From positions 434,001 to 498,000 of the forward strand of contig OY820613.1 of assembly GCA_963681975.1 (NCBI GenBank): a stretch of 64,000 nt of DNA. The letters run 5' to 3'. Made by a program: the position numbers and the translations under genes. Positions 1 through 8,787 of this stretch are shown in pieces (within the stretch, counting starts at the first letter, position 1; every line of letters begins with the position of its first letter). The notes beneath the pieces were generated by a model that worked only from the letters and a program-made list of their open reading frames with translations, made no database searches and was not told where the DNA came from. Origin of the DNA: JANELJ01 sp024511395 (GTDB taxonomy: Bacteria > Pseudomonadota > Gammaproteobacteria > GRL18).

Positions 1-1
1 T

Positions 2-184
2 TTTTTTGGTAGTCTTAAGCATGATTGGATATTCAAAATTGCTCAGCCAACTCGTGAGCATATGAAGAAAGGTGTTGCAGCTTACATGAGGTATTACAAC
101 CTGGAAAGACTGCATTCAGCAAATGGTGATCAGTCACCAATTAACTATGAAAATTCTCTAAAAAAAGTATCCGGTTGGACTTGA
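2..184 (+). pseudogene. IS3-family transposase OrfB, C-terminal end
   Basis: An open frame entering from the left window edge encodes the last 60 residues of an IS3-type integrase-fold transposase. It reads FFGSLKHDW, then YYNLERLHS near the end and stops at TGA. The YN-x-x-R-x-H signature is typical of the region after the catalytic Glu in IS3-family OrfB. The rest of the element lies outside the window, so completeness cannot be judged. Confidence 0.8.
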
Positions 185-264
185 CCAGTACAAAATGTGT
201 GCCATAATTAAATGAAAACTACTTAGTCACTTGTTAGCTTCAATAACGAAAACTGGAATAATTT

Positions 265-729
265 ATGAAAACACGTGTTATTTTAATCGCAATATTTTTT
301 TCAATATTGTCATTTTCATGTTATGCACAATCTGATAACGGGATGCCTCATAATAAAAAACAGATGATGATGCATTCTAATGGAGATTCACGTATATCTC
401 TTGGACTATCAGAACGAATGAAAGTGCACCAATTACAGAATATGGGGTCTCATGTTGAGGCAGTTCAGATGATTATAGGGCTACTTAGTAAAGAGAGCTT
501 CGATAAGGCAGCTGAAATAGCCCATACAAAACTTGGGCTAACTGACGACATGAAAAGAATGTGCAATATGTTTAAAAACGAAGGATTCAGAACCCTTGGG
601 CTGGAATTCCACAAAAGTGCAGATAATTTGGCCAAGGTAATAAAGACAAGAGATCTAAGCAAGTCGCTTAATGCGTTGCATAAAACGATGAGTTATTGCG
701 TTCAGTGTCACGCCACTTACAGACAGTAA
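265..729 (+). CDS. secreted c-type haem protein, cytochrome c'-like (CxxCH near C-terminus)
   Basis: This 154-aa protein starts with a hydrophobic signal peptide (about residues 1-21, ending YAQ) and has a single haem-attachment motif C145-V-Q-C148-H149 six residues from the C-terminus. One C-terminal CxxCH on a mostly helical mature chain is the pattern of class II cytochromes (cytochrome c' / c-556). A periplasmic electron-transfer or ligand-binding role is inferred. The next gene follows after 12 bases and has the same plan, so the two are probably a tandem pair in one operon. No Met axial ligand can be assigned by eye. The Met/His-rich stretch at residues 27-38 is unusual and could bind metal. 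Confidence 0.7.
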   Translation: MKTRVILIAIFFSILSFSCYAQSDNGMPHNKKQMMMHSNGDSRISLGLSERMKVHQLQNMGSHVEAVQMIIGLLSKESFDKAAEIAHTKLGLTDDMKRMCNMFKNEGFRTLGLEFHKSADNLAKVIKTRDLSKSLNALHKTMSYCVQCHATYRQ

Positions 730-741
730 ACTGTAGATTCT

Positions 742-1254
742 ATGAGACTAACTTATGTATTTTTTCTGATATTGCTAATCTTGTGCTTTCCAACTTACGC
801 ACAAAATCACGAATCAGAGGATACGGCAAACAATCGGGTTCTTTTAAAAATACCCTACGAGGATAGAGACGATTTACTCCATGTTATGCGCAACAACCTT
901 AACAATTTGGGTAAAATGATTGAGGCAATGGCAAATAATGATTATGCCTCAGTTCAGGAAATAGCAGAAAAAATGAGTTTCAATAAAAAGAAAGGTAAAG
1001 GGTTGGCGCATAGGGGAAACAAGGCTTTTACAGCCATGGGGCTACAATTTCATGCTGTTGATACAATAGCAGTAATGAAAGCAGCACAAAAGAAAAATAG
1101 TAAGACTACATTACAGTCAATGGCAAAAATGGTTAATACCTGTGTAGCATGTCATTCAACATTCAGGGTTACCGAATGGCCAGCTGATAAAGCATATAAT
1201 CGTCCGAAGCCAACCAAGCTGGTTTTGCCCAAGGGCTACAAGATTACACACTGA
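742..1254 (+). CDS. secreted c-type haem protein, second of tandem pair
   Basis: This 170-aa protein has a signal peptide (MRLTYVFFLILLILCFPTYAQ, 21 residues) and one haem motif C134-V-A-C137-H138 in the same C-terminal position as the upstream gene. It also has a 30-residue Pro/Lys-rich extension after the motif (about residues 141-170). It begins 12 bases after the previous stop, which suggests co-transcription and an ancient duplication. The residues GNKAFTAMGLQFHA parallel NEGFRTLGLEFHK of the first protein, supporting paralogy. A periplasmic cytochrome c'/c-556-like role is inferred; the partner enzyme is not visible because the next 150 bases are IS debris. Confidence 0.7.
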   Translation: MRLTYVFFLILLILCFPTYAQNHESEDTANNRVLLKIPYEDRDDLLHVMRNNLNNLGKMIEAMANNDYASVQEIAEKMSFNKKKGKGLAHRGNKAFTAMGLQFHAVDTIAVMKAAQKKNSKTTLQSMAKMVNTCVACHSTFRVTEWPADKAYNRPKPTKLVLPKGYKITH

Positions 1255-1379
1255 TGTGATGTTAGAATTAAAGCTAACACATCAAAGCTTTTCGTTCACC
1301 AGACGCAGTCGATAACTTTAGTGGCTCAGATGACATTTGAAAACACTTCTCTTTTAACTATTCAGCAATGAGATAAAAA

Positions 1380-1415
1380 GACAGTGTAAATTAAACTGTG
1401 TATCCGCTCTTATTT
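1380..1415 (-). repeat. IS256-family terminal remnant
   Basis: These bases are the reverse complement of the tail that follows the IS256-type transposase fragment at 15.8 kb (core CACAGTTTAATTTACACTGT). A third, slightly diverged copy sits at 43.95 kb. The first IS5 copy is inserted directly into it. Bases 1255-1379 between the cytochrome gene and this remnant hold no gene that I can support. Confidence 0.6.
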
Positions 1416-2915
1416 AGTTCAACCTGAATAATACCGTTTTAAGCCTGACATCAAGCCAGGTTTAAAGCGGCTGATTGTTCTGGTTTGATAAAATATCCCA
1501 TCAAACCGGAAATAATTTTGAGCCACAAAAGCCGGAGCTTATTGAGGAGCTTTCTTAAGTTATGTCCAGCGGCTACCATAACCACATTAATGGCATCACC
1601 GACTGCACCTTTGAGGTAGCAGCGGTCTAAACGGCCATCATTTTTCATATGACCGATTTCAGGCTCAATCGCACTGCGCCGTTTTAATGCCTTTTTAATA
1701 CTTCGGGTAACGCCTCGCTTCTGACCTGAGATAAAAACTTTAGTGTCTTTTACTTCATGTCCACGATAACCCCGGTCAACAAAGCAGTGTTCCGGTTGTA
1801 CGGCTGTAAACTGTTTTATTTGTTCCAGTTGTGGCAGTAGAGTATGTCCATCATAAGGATTGCCCGGACAACTTTGAGCACCAATAACAAAGCCTTCCTT
1901 GTTAGTTACCGCGATACTGGTTTTAACTCCAAATTCATAAGGCTTATGAGCTTTGCCTTTACTGATACACTCGACTTCAGGAGCATGTAAACTGTAAAGC
2001 TTGTTCTTACTGTGCTGCTCCTGCTCAATTAGTTTCTGAGCCTGTTTTAGAGCTACTTCAAACAGAGACTGAATATCAACGGAATAATTGGGCAGTTGTC
2101 GTTCAATATCCCGTTTAACACGACCTAAACGGGATTTCAGTTTATTGTTCATTTTCTTCATGCGTTTAAACTGTTTTGCATGAGCATAACGACTGGCCAT
2201 TAGTACATATTGCGGCCCAACCCGATTATAGTTCTGGCGCAGTTTAATACCGTGCTCTTTGGACAGTTTAACCAGGTTTTCTCTGGCTTTGTTCAGGAGC
2301 TTTGAATCGGTTGGAAAAGCGATGTTCTTTTCCTGTACGGTAGTATCTACCGTGACTTTCTTTAAACTGCCGGGCTTTATGGTTTTACTCTTTAGTCCGG
2401 CTTTAATGGTTTCAATCAGTAATTTTTCACTGCCTGATTTACCCGGCCGGTTACGCCATTTGGTCATGGTCACAGGGTGTATAGGCATTTTATGCTGAAA
2501 GTATTCTTCACCACAGAAATACTGCCAGTACGGATTTTCTGTCCAGCCTTTTACTACCTGTTCATCCGATAAATCATGCAGGTGTTTCAGGTAATGCAAT
2601 CCTGCAATCAATCGAGTGCGTATGGCAGGAGCACCTTTAGTGGATACAAACAAAGCGCCCCATTCTTTATCAGGACTTTCCCGGTCTATGTGTTTTGATA
2701 ACTTAATCAACTCATGGTTTATGTCCAGCATGTTTTCAAGGCGCATCCTGAACAGGTCTTCCTGAGGTATTTTTGGCTGTTTCTCTGGCTTCATTCTGGT
2801 CTGGAAATTTGCAAGGTAATAAGGCTTATTTTACCAAAAACCTGCAAATTTAACACCCATAATCAAGCAATATTTCTTTATAAATCAATGTGCTATGATT
2901 TATTCAGGTCGGACT
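1416..2915 (-). mobile_element. IS5-family element, copy 1 (1500 bp, complete)
   Basis: The ends are near-perfect inverted repeats: AGTTCAACCTGAATAA on the left, and the complement of TTATTCAGGTCGGACT on the right. Length is exactly 1500 bp, like the other intact copies. Between the right end and the transposase start lies a long imperfect palindrome built on TTTGCA, GGTAA and TTATTACC, probably a promoter or binding site. The flanks are ATTT (left) and AGCT (right), which do not match, so this copy is no longer in its original insertion site; clean copies here show a 4-bp duplication. Confidence 0.9.
1451..2794 (-). CDS. IS5-family DDE transposase (447 aa)
   Basis: This full-length transposase of the long IS5 type has an N-terminal DUF772-like helical domain (about residues 10-120, LHDLSDEQVVKGW and NPYWQYFCGEEYFQH). 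A DDE domain follows: first Asp in VTVDTTVQ (about 144-151), second Asp in CFVDRGYRGHEV, and catalytic Glu in the SAIEPEIGHMKNDGRLDR block near residue 385. No internal stop is present, so the gene may be active. It is nearly identical to the copies at 29.6, 46.7, 50.1 and 62.2 kb, which implies recent spread. Confidence 0.93.
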   Translation of the reverse strand: MKPEKQPKIPQEDLFRMRLENMLDINHELIKLSKHIDRESPDKEWGALFVSTKGAPAIRTRLIAGLHYLKHLHDLSDEQVVKGWTENPYWQYFCGEEYFQHKMPIHPVTMTKWRNRPGKSGSEKLLIETIKAGLKSKTIKPGSLKKVTVDTTVQEKNIAFPTDSKLLNKARENLVKLSKEHGIKLRQNYNRVGPQYVLMASRYAHAKQFKRMKKMNNKLKSRLGRVKRDIERQLPNYSVDIQSLFEVALKQAQKLIEQEQHSKNKLYSLHAPEVECISKGKAHKPYEFGVKTSIAVTNKEGFVIGAQSCPGNPYDGHTLLPQLEQIKQFTAVQPEHCFVDRGYRGHEVKDTKVFISGQKRGVTRSIKKALKRRSAIEPEIGHMKNDGRLDRCYLKGAVGDAINVVMVAAGHNLRKLLNKLRLLWLKIISGLMGYFIKPEQSAALNLA

Positions 2916-2944
2916 AGCTAAGGAAACGGCTGCAGCTGCACTCA

Positions 2945-3359
2945 AGTCTTCTCCGATTTCATGCAAAGCATGACCACAGCCGCAAACCTGCTCGCTTTTG
3001 GGTAATTCGTAACGAATTTGCTCTCCGGGCAGGTCTTTGGGTAAGGGTTTGCGACCGGACTTTTTCCGGGTATAGGTAATGGTGATTTGAGCAGAGTCTG
3101 CTTCTGTATCATCCTGATGGGCGCGTTCTTCTTCTGCTATAATGCTTTCGGCTTCATTAAACAGCTCGGCCTGTGTATCGGGCTTTTCAGAAGAACGACC
3201 AAAGCGTTTATGTTGTAACAGGTTAAACTGCTCTTCATAAAACCGGACTTTGGTTTCTAAATCCACTATCCTGGATTGCAGTTGAGCAATGGTTTTGTCG
3301 GTTGATGCAGCAGTGGATTTCATGGGCTGCATTGTACTACAGCAAGTATAATGTTTCAC
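2945..3359 (-). pseudogene. tnpC: IS66 TnpC, N-terminal fragment
   Basis: This fragment encodes the first ~135 residues of an IS66 transposase. A leucine-zipper-like coiled coil comes first (residues about 20-55, containing LQSRIVDLETKVRFYEEQFN), then the HKRFGRSSEK motif, and then the zinc-finger-like CGCGHALHEIGED. The catalytic domain is absent because the element is truncated near 2945. An acidic linker (AELFNEAES and following) is present here but deleted in the copy at 42.7 kb. Confidence 0.85.
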
Positions 3360-3432
3360 CGTTAAATCAATGCATCACCTTGTTTTTGTTTGGTTTTTTC
3401 TGCGCTTGTTCAAGACTTCAGCCGTAGTTTTA

Positions 3433-3789
3433 TCAGCCAATATGCGTATAGTTTAGTCGGGGGTGAGCCTGAACTTTTTCAATGTTTAAACCATCCGGAA
3501 GCCAGTTTAATTCCCGCTGAGTTAAACTGACAGAGGTCTGTCCTCTTAACTCAGGCCATTTAAAGCGCCCCTTTTCCAGACGCTTATAATACAGCCAGAA
3601 ACCATTATTATCCCGGTGCAGAATTTTAAGTTTATCCCGGCTACGATTACAAAAGACAAACAGGCTGGCGCTGAAAACATCCTGCTGCAGAACTTCAGAA
3701 ACCAGCAGACTTAATCCGTTTATGCTCTTTCTCATATCGGTGGCACCACAGGCCAGGTAAACCTGAGTGTTTTAATTAACACGCAATAT
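3433..3789 (-). pseudogene. tnpB: IS66 TnpB (Orf2), start codon lost
   Basis: This is homologous over its length to the intact TnpB at 42991-43347 (MRKSINGLSLLVSEVL, WPELRG). The start codon has become ATA, and the sixth codon CAA has become TAA, so the first open Met is at MRKSING. TnpB of IS66 is an accessory protein required for transposition in known elements, so this copy is probably inactive. Confidence 0.8.
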
Positions 3790-4088
3790 TAAGCTATTTC
3801 AGTAAAGACAGTACTTGCATATAAGGTTGGCTGCTCAAAGCCTGGCTGGATTTCCAGACTTAAACCATTGGGCAGGTTTAAAATCAGACCTGAAACGGTC
3901 TTATCCTGAACAACCTGCACCGGTATTAAGCTCTCACTATCATCTGACTGCCTCAGAAATTTGGCTTTGTAGTAACTGAACATATGGGTTTTAAGGTTGT
4001 GCTGCTGGCAGTATTGCTTCCGGGTCAGGCCGCTGGACTGCCAGGCCTGTAGGTGTGTGCGTATTTCTTCATCTCGTTCGTGGGGCAT
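3789..4088 (-). CDS. tnpA: IS66 TnpA (Orf1), 99 aa
   Basis: This small IS66 accessory protein has a helix-turn-helix N-terminus: WQSSGLTRKQYCQQHNLKTH, then MFSYYKAKF. It is the first gene of the element, with tnpB overlapping its stop, as usual for IS66. The C-terminus (LYASTVFTEIA) differs from the other copy (FMQVLSLLK) because of a small indel that shifts the frame there. Whether it is expressed in this truncated element is unknown. Confidence 0.8.
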   Translation of the reverse strand: MPHERDEEIRTHLQAWQSSGLTRKQYCQQHNLKTHMFSYYKAKFLRQSDDSESLIPVQVVQDKTVSGLILNLPNGLSLEIQPGFEQPTLYASTVFTEIA

Positions 4089-4178
4089 AGGGTTACCTTT
4101 TATGATTATGAAATTATAAAAAGTAATAGTTTGAAGGATTTTAAGGGGTGGGGGTAGGTGGGATTATTGGGCGCTTAC

Positions 4179-4409
4179 GTTTTGAGCGTGAAATGTTGCG
4201 TGATGAACAACGTACCGGAGCTATCTGGTATCAGAATGAGCATTTTCAATTTCATAAAACCGGTGGTATTCGGGGGACGTTGGGCACCCGTCTGATAACC
4301 TCTCAGGAGCGATTTACGAAAGGTCGTTACCTGGTTGTAACAGGCGAATGGGCACAGGAAAGTGTCGCTCGTGCGAAATATGAGGTGTTTGAACCTCATC
4401 GTACTGTAC
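4179..4409 (+). pseudogene. unidentified gene fragment between IS66 and IS630 remnants
   Basis: Immediately after the IS66 end, an open frame of about 77 residues (FEREMLRDEQRTGAIWYQNE to YEVFEPHRTV) runs without a start codon of its own into IS630 sequence at 4410. The composition looks like a real protein interior, but I do not recognise the family. It is probably the middle of a host or mobile-element gene cut on both sides by insertion sequences. Confidence 0.35.
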
Positions 4410-4461
4410 TGGCTCTGAAATTCAACAGAAAAGGTTATAGGGGTGGACACCTTTTAGGATC
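4410..4461 (+). repeat. IS630-family 3' end remnant
   Basis: These 52 bases match the complement of the IS630 fragment at 8.0 kb with one substitution (from TGGCTCTGAAATTC to TTTAGGATCAG). They abut the 3' end of metR and may have replaced its last codons. Confidence 0.75.
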
Positions 4462-4464
4462 AGT

Positions 4465-5352
4465 TTATATTTTTACTGACTGGCCGATGTTGATAAATCT
4501 TTTAATATAGTTAATATCTTGGTCCTTTTCTCTCATGGCCAGAAATAACTGCTTATGCAGACCTTTTTTACTGATGGCTATAGTAGTTAGTTTGTTTTTG
4601 GTATTTTTATTATCTGCCAGCCATTGTGGCAGCACACAGACTCCGCGCTGGACTTCAGTGAGCTTGAGCATAATGTCCAGGGACTCTATAAACTGAAGGC
4701 TGGCAGGTTCTATATGAGACGGTCGTAAAAAATGATTTAAAATATCCAGCCGCTCCAGGGCAACGGGAAAGGTGAGCAGGCTCTGATCAACTAGGTGTTC
4801 CGGCTTAATGTATTGATATTCTGCCAGAGGATGTTCCAGTGCCGTGACCAGCACCAGTTCATAGTCCAGTAACGGGATATAAATAATACCGGACTTTTTT
4901 ACCGGATCAGGGGTAATTAAAACATCCACATGATAATTTAACAGACCTTCCAGACCGGTAAACTGAAATTTATTGATAATATCAATATTAATATCAGGCA
5001 TTTGCTGTATAAACTGTCCGATGATTCGGGTCAGCCATTCATAACAGGGGTAACATTCTACACCAATACGCAGATAGCCCTGCTGTCCACTGGCGTAGGC
5101 TTGCAGGGTTTTTTCTGCCTGTTCCAGTATCGGCAGAACCTGTTGAGCCGTCTGTAGTAATAATTCACCGGCTCGGGTCAGACGAATATTTCGACCGTCT
5201 TTTTCCCATAATTTAATCTCCAGTTTTTTTTCTAGATAACGGATCTGGTGTGACAGTGCAGACTGGGTCAGACACAGGGTATTGGCTGCTTCTGTCAGGG
5301 TGCCGTTATAATGCAGAGCCTGAATAATTTTAAGGTGACTGTTTTCTATCAT
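4465..5352 (-). CDS. metR: MetR, LysR-type regulator of methionine biosynthesis
   Basis: This 295-aa LysR-family activator has an N-terminal winged helix-turn-helix (residues about 4-62, LTEAANTLCLTQSALSHQIRYLEKKL). The effector domain carries the MetR-like VECYPCYEWLTRIIGQF block, which corresponds to the homocysteine-sensing region of the family. It is transcribed divergently from metE, as in enterobacteria, with a MetR-box-like palindrome between them. The stop codon lies 4 bp from an IS630 remnant and the protein is about 20 residues shorter than the E. coli one, so its last residues may have been altered by the insertion. The core fold appears intact. Confidence 0.88.
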   Translation of the reverse strand: MIENSHLKIIQALHYNGTLTEAANTLCLTQSALSHQIRYLEKKLEIKLWEKDGRNIRLTRAGELLLQTAQQVLPILEQAEKTLQAYASGQQGYLRIGVECYPCYEWLTRIIGQFIQQMPDINIDIINKFQFTGLEGLLNYHVDVLITPDPVKKSGIIYIPLLDYELVLVTALEHPLAEYQYIKPEHLVDQSLLTFPVALERLDILNHFLRPSHIEPASLQFIESLDIMLKLTEVQRGVCVLPQWLADNKNTKNKLTTIAISKKGLHKQLFLAMREKDQDINYIKRFINIGQSVKI

Positions 5353-5382
5353 ATTCTGCTTTTAAATAGTAATGGATTTGTA

Positions 5383-5395
5383 TGAGAAATGCTCA
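5383..5395. promoter_or_regulatory. probable MetR-binding box
   Basis: TGAGAAATGCTCA is a 13-bp interrupted palindrome. It resembles the known MetR site (TGAA-N5-TTCA) with one change per arm, and it lies in the metR-metE divergent intergenic region 31 bp from the metR start. Confidence 0.55.
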
Positions 5396-5479
5396 TTATT
5401 TTAATAAAAAACATCATTTTTGTTCATAAATAATTTCAATATAATAGTCGGTATTAACTATTTCACAGGGAGAATAATA

Positions 5480-7804
5480 ATGCCGACAATACATAATCTG
5501 GGATTTCCAAGAATTGGAAAACAACGTGAACTGAAGTTTGCTCTGGAATCTTACTGGCAGGGCAATAGTTCCCAGGCCGAATTTGAACAGAGCGGAGCTG
5601 ACTTAAGAGCAAAACACTGGCAGCAGCAGAAACAACTGGACTGGATACCCGCAGGAGATTTTTCTTTTTATGATCAGGTACTGGATACCAGTTTTCTAGT
5701 GGGTAATATTCCACAGCGCTTTAAAACCAGTACGGCGTTTAATAACGCTAATGAGCTGGATCAGTATTTTACCATTGCCAGAGGACAGTCAGTACATAAA
5801 GCTGCATGTGGCTGCGGCCAGTCCTTGAGTAATGATGATGATTTAAGTGCTGGTGAAATGACCAAATGGTTTGATACCAATTATCATTATATTGTACCGG
5901 AGTTTACAGCAGACAGTCATTTTTCACTTAATCCGGAACGTTTACTGGCACAGGTCAAGCAGGCTAAAGTACTTAATTTGCCTGTTAAGCCTGTTGTTAT
6001 TGGTCCGGTGACTTATTTATGGCTGGGTAAGTCCAAAGATAATACTGACAGGCTGGAGCTTCTGGAATCCCTGTTGAATGTCTATGGTGAGTTATTAACA
6101 TTATTGGCTGAACAGGGTATTGAATGGGTACAGATAGATGAACCCATTCTGGTGACTGAATTATCAGAGCCCTGGCAGCATGCTTTAAGAGTGGCCTATT
6201 ATTGTTTGCAAATGTCTCCGGTAAAGCTGTTGCTAACGACTTATTTTGGTCAGCTACAGGAAAATCTACAGATTGCCTGTGAACTGCCGGTTAACGGCCT
6301 GCATATTAATGCTGTGGATAATGAACAGGAAGTCGCTCGGGTACTTGACTGGCTGCCAGCTTCCCGGATTCTGTCCTTGGGTATTATTAATGGCCGGAAT
6401 ATCTGGAAGTCGGATTTAAAGCGTATTATCAACTGGCTGGAGCCGGTTTATGAGCGCCTTCAGGAGCGCTTATGGCTGGCACCCTCATGCTCCTTATTAC
6501 ACGTGCCTGTTGATCTGGATAGTGAGACAGAGCTGGATGAGGAAATAAAAAGCTGGTTGTCTTTTGCGGTACAGAAACTTGAAGAACTGAACATTATTAA
6601 ACAGGCTTTGACTAACGGTATTGATAGCATTTTTAATGAGATTGAAGAAAATCTGCACTGTATCCGGTCACGGAAGCGGTCTGAACGGGTTCATAATGCA
6701 CAGGTTAAAAAGCGTGTTGCGGCTATAACTGAAGATATGGCTAACAGGCAATCAGATTATAAAGTGCGTGCTGAACTGCATAAACAACGTTTTAAGCTGC
6801 CCCTGTTCCCAACTACCACTATAGGTTCATTTCCGCAAACAGCAGAAATACGCCGGATAAGAAAACAGTATCGGGAGGGTCATTGTTCTGAAACTGAATA
6901 CCAACAAAACCTCCAGCAGGAAATTCAGCGCAGTATTAACGAACAGGAACGGCTTGGTCTGGATGTGCTGGTACACGGTGAAGCTGAGCGTAATGATATG
7001 GTGGAATATTTTGGTGAACAACTTGAAGGTTATGCCTTTAGTCGTTACGGTTGGGTACAGTCTTATGGTTCCCGTTGTGTAAAACCGCCCATCTTATATG
7101 GAGATATTTCCAGAGAGCGGCCTATGACCGTAGCATGGATTCAATATGCCCAGTCATTAACCGATAAGCCTGTAAAAGGTATGTTAACCGGGCCGGTTAC
7201 TATCCTGAACTGGTCGTTTGTGCGGGATGATCAACCCCGTTTGCAAACCGCTTATCAGATTGCTCTGGCCATCCGTGATGAGGTGCTGGATTTGGAACAG
7301 GCTGGTATCGGTATTATCCAGATAGATGAAGCTGCTCTTCGCGAAGGTTTGCCTTTACGCCGTTCGCAGTGGCAGGATTATCTGGACTGGGCCATCAGGG
7401 CATTTCGCATCGCGGCTAACGGGGTTAAAGATGGAACGCAGATCCATACCCATATGTGCTATTCAGAATTTAATGACATTATTGAAGCCATAGCCGGGAT
7501 GGATGCTGATGTGATCACTATTGAAACCTCCCGCTCAGATATGGAATTACTGGATGTGTTTGATGAGTTTCAGTATCCCAATGAGATTGGTCCGGGGGTT
7601 TATGATATCCACTCACCCAATATACCGGATGTGGATGCTATGGTGGATCTGCTGCTTAAAGCCAGTATCAGGATACCGGTAGAACGCCTCTGGGTCAATC
7701 CTGACTGCGGACTTAAAACCCGTCAGTGGTACGAGGTCAGGCCGGCGTTAAGTAATATGATTAAAGCAAGTAAGTACTTACGTGCTAATAATCCGTCAGT
7801 TTAA
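5480..7804 (+). CDS. metE: MetE, cobalamin-independent methionine synthase
   Basis: This 774-aa enzyme transfers a methyl group from 5-methyltetrahydropteroyltri-glutamate to homocysteine in the cytoplasm. The start MPTIHNLGFPRIGKQRELK follows a good ribosome site (AGGGAG); an upstream in-frame ATG at 5420 lacks one. Both family halves are present: the N-terminal domain (Meth_synt_1) and the catalytic C-terminal domain (Meth_synt_2). The zinc ligands are in THMCYSEFNDI (His and Cys) and NPDCGLKTRQW (Cys). It is about 20 residues longer than E. coli MetE, partly from an Asp/Cys-rich insertion (AACGCGQSLSNDDDL) near residue 120. It appears intact and is presumably activated by MetR. Confidence 0.95.
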   Translation: MPTIHNLGFPRIGKQRELKFALESYWQGNSSQAEFEQSGADLRAKHWQQQKQLDWIPAGDFSFYDQVLDTSFLVGNIPQRFKTSTAFNNANELDQYFTIARGQSVHKAACGCGQSLSNDDDLSAGEMTKWFDTNYHYIVPEFTADSHFSLNPERLLAQVKQAKVLNLPVKPVVIGPVTYLWLGKSKDNTDRLELLESLLNVYGELLTLLAEQGIEWVQIDEPILVTELSEPWQHALRVAYYCLQMSPVKLLLTTYFGQLQENLQIACELPVNGLHINAVDNEQEVARVLDWLPASRILSLGIINGRNIWKSDLKRIINWLEPVYERLQERLWLAPSCSLLHVPVDLDSETELDEEIKSWLSFAVQKLEELNIIKQALTNGIDSIFNEIEENLHCIRSRKRSERVHNAQVKKRVAAITEDMANRQSDYKVRAELHKQRFKLPLFPTTTIGSFPQTAEIRRIRKQYREGHCSETEYQQNLQQEIQRSINEQERLGLDVLVHGEAERNDMVEYFGEQLEGYAFSRYGWVQSYGSRCVKPPILYGDISRERPMTVAWIQYAQSLTDKPVKGMLTGPVTILNWSFVRDDQPRLQTAYQIALAIRDEVLDLEQAGIGIIQIDEAALREGLPLRRSQWQDYLDWAIRAFRIAANGVKDGTQIHTHMCYSEFNDIIEAIAGMDADVITIETSRSDMELLDVFDEFQYPNEIGPGVYDIHSPNIPDVDAMVDLLLKASIRIPVERLWVNPDCGLKTRQWYEVRPALSNMIKASKYLRANNPSV

Positions 7805-7812
7805 CTGCCCTT

Positions 7813-7847
7813 ATCCTAACCTTCTCCCTCTGGGAGAAGGTTAGGAT
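7813..7847. terminator. bidirectional hairpin after metE
   Basis: A 16-bp perfect stem (ATCCTAACCTTCTCCC, loop TCT, complement) lies 9 bp after the metE stop, between convergent metE and the trkH remnant. No clear T tract follows. The central CTCCCTCTGGGAGA motif recurs in the hairpin after pgi at 49.8 kb, so it may be a dispersed REP-like unit used as a terminator. Confidence 0.6.
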
Positions 7848-7858
7848 GAGGGTGAAAT

Positions 7859-7999
7859 CTACAGTTTCCATAACTCCTGTGTCAGCAATACCAGAACTGT
7901 AAAGACTTCCAGTCTGCCCAGCAGTATGGCAATCATGGCAATGACCTTACCGGGATCACTGACACTGGCAAAGGTGGTGGTCACTTCACCTAAATAGCT
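7859..7999 (-). pseudogene. trkH: TrkH potassium uptake protein, C-terminal fragment
   Basis: The frame encodes the last ~46 residues, SYLGEVTTTFASVSDPGKV followed by LLGRLEVFTVLVLLTQELW and a TAG stop. The G-R-L-E-x-F-T motif is characteristic of the final membrane region of TrkH/TrkG. The upstream part of the gene is missing because an IS630 element lies directly against it, with TA at the junction as expected for IS630. A functional K+ channel subunit cannot be made from this fragment. Confidence 0.75.
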
Positions 8000-8001
8000 G
8001 A

Positions 8002-8490
8002 TCCTAAAAGGTGTCCATCCCTATAACCTTTTCTGTTGAATTTCAGAGCCAGGAAAGGGTGATACATTATTCATAAATTTACTAACATCTTCCATCAGAC
8101 TTTTCATTGTTGAATGCCGATGATTTCTGGTTACAGTATCATGTAACTGCTTCCATAATAACTCAATTCTGTTCACCCAGGGATGATAGGCTGGCTGAAA
8201 GAACAGTTCAAATTTTTTGTTATGGGACAGAAATGTTTTCGTTATCTGACTTTTATGTATAACATACTTATCCGCTATCAATCAGATGGTTTTAGCTTGT
8301 CTGTATCTTTTTCTTAATTCAGCCATCAGGCGTAAAAACAGGAATGAATTTTTACTTTCCCATTCTACCCAGACAACACGACCTGTTTTTGTATTTAGAG
8401 CACCGGTCAGATAATTCTTCTGGTTTGTTGTCCTTTTACAGACCAGCAACTGCTGTTCATCGGTCAGGTTTAGTTCACAGGCTTCGGGTT
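8002..8490 (-). pseudogene. IS630-family transposase, C-terminal remnant with in-frame TGA
   Basis: The reading frame begins PEACELNLTDEQQLL and includes TGRVVWVEWESKNSF. It meets TGA after RQAKTI (probably TGG or similar in the parent) and continues LIADKYVIHKS to FFQPAYHPWVNRIELLWKQ. That last block holds the Asn-Glu part of the IS630 DDE region. The 5' half of the gene is missing, so the element is dead. Confidence 0.75.
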
Positions 8491-8787
8491 GCCTAAAAAC
8501 CCGACATCTTCGGCTTCCCCTGAAAAGGGGGAGTTTTTTAACTGTTTTACATTAAAGCAGAGCGGTTAAAAAACTCATACCTGTGATGTGATGGACTTTA
8601 ACAGTGGTTACTACTGCTTTAGTAACGCCCTTTAAGTTTGTGTCTGTAGCTTGCAATGCCAAACGCTCAAGTAATTGAGACAGCTATGTTTTTAACCGCT
8701 CACTAAAGCGGTTCCCAATGGGAGACAAGGATCCCATTGGGGTCAATGTCTCCCTGATTTTTAATGATCATTATAGGAGATGAAAAA
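8491..8787. other. non-coding leader of the decayed conjugative-element segment
   Basis: No credible gene was found here. It contains a hairpin (CCCAATGGGA/TCCCATTGGG, 8714-8741) 47 bp before the DUF3275-like gene. It also has GAGCGGTT motifs near both ends, one of them inverted as AACCGCTC, which suggests an inverted-repeat leader of the kind found before such operons. Confidence 0.4.

Larger units (their letters stand above)
2916..4178 (-). mobile_element. IS66-family element, truncated copy
   Basis: This is the right half of an IS66 element. The right end GCGCTTAC closes at 4178 and is preceded by tnpA and tnpB, then the 5' part of tnpC. The left part is missing: homology with the full copy at 41.4-43.7 kb stops near 2945. 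The 30 bases between there and the IS5 end at 2915 are of unknown origin. This copy keeps 41 tnpC residues that the other copy has lost, so the two have decayed differently. Confidence 0.85.

Noticed and set aside
5420..5479. A 20-residue N-terminal extension of MetE
   Set aside because: ATG 5420 has no ribosome site, while ATG 5480 has AGGGAG and begins at the conserved family N-terminus.
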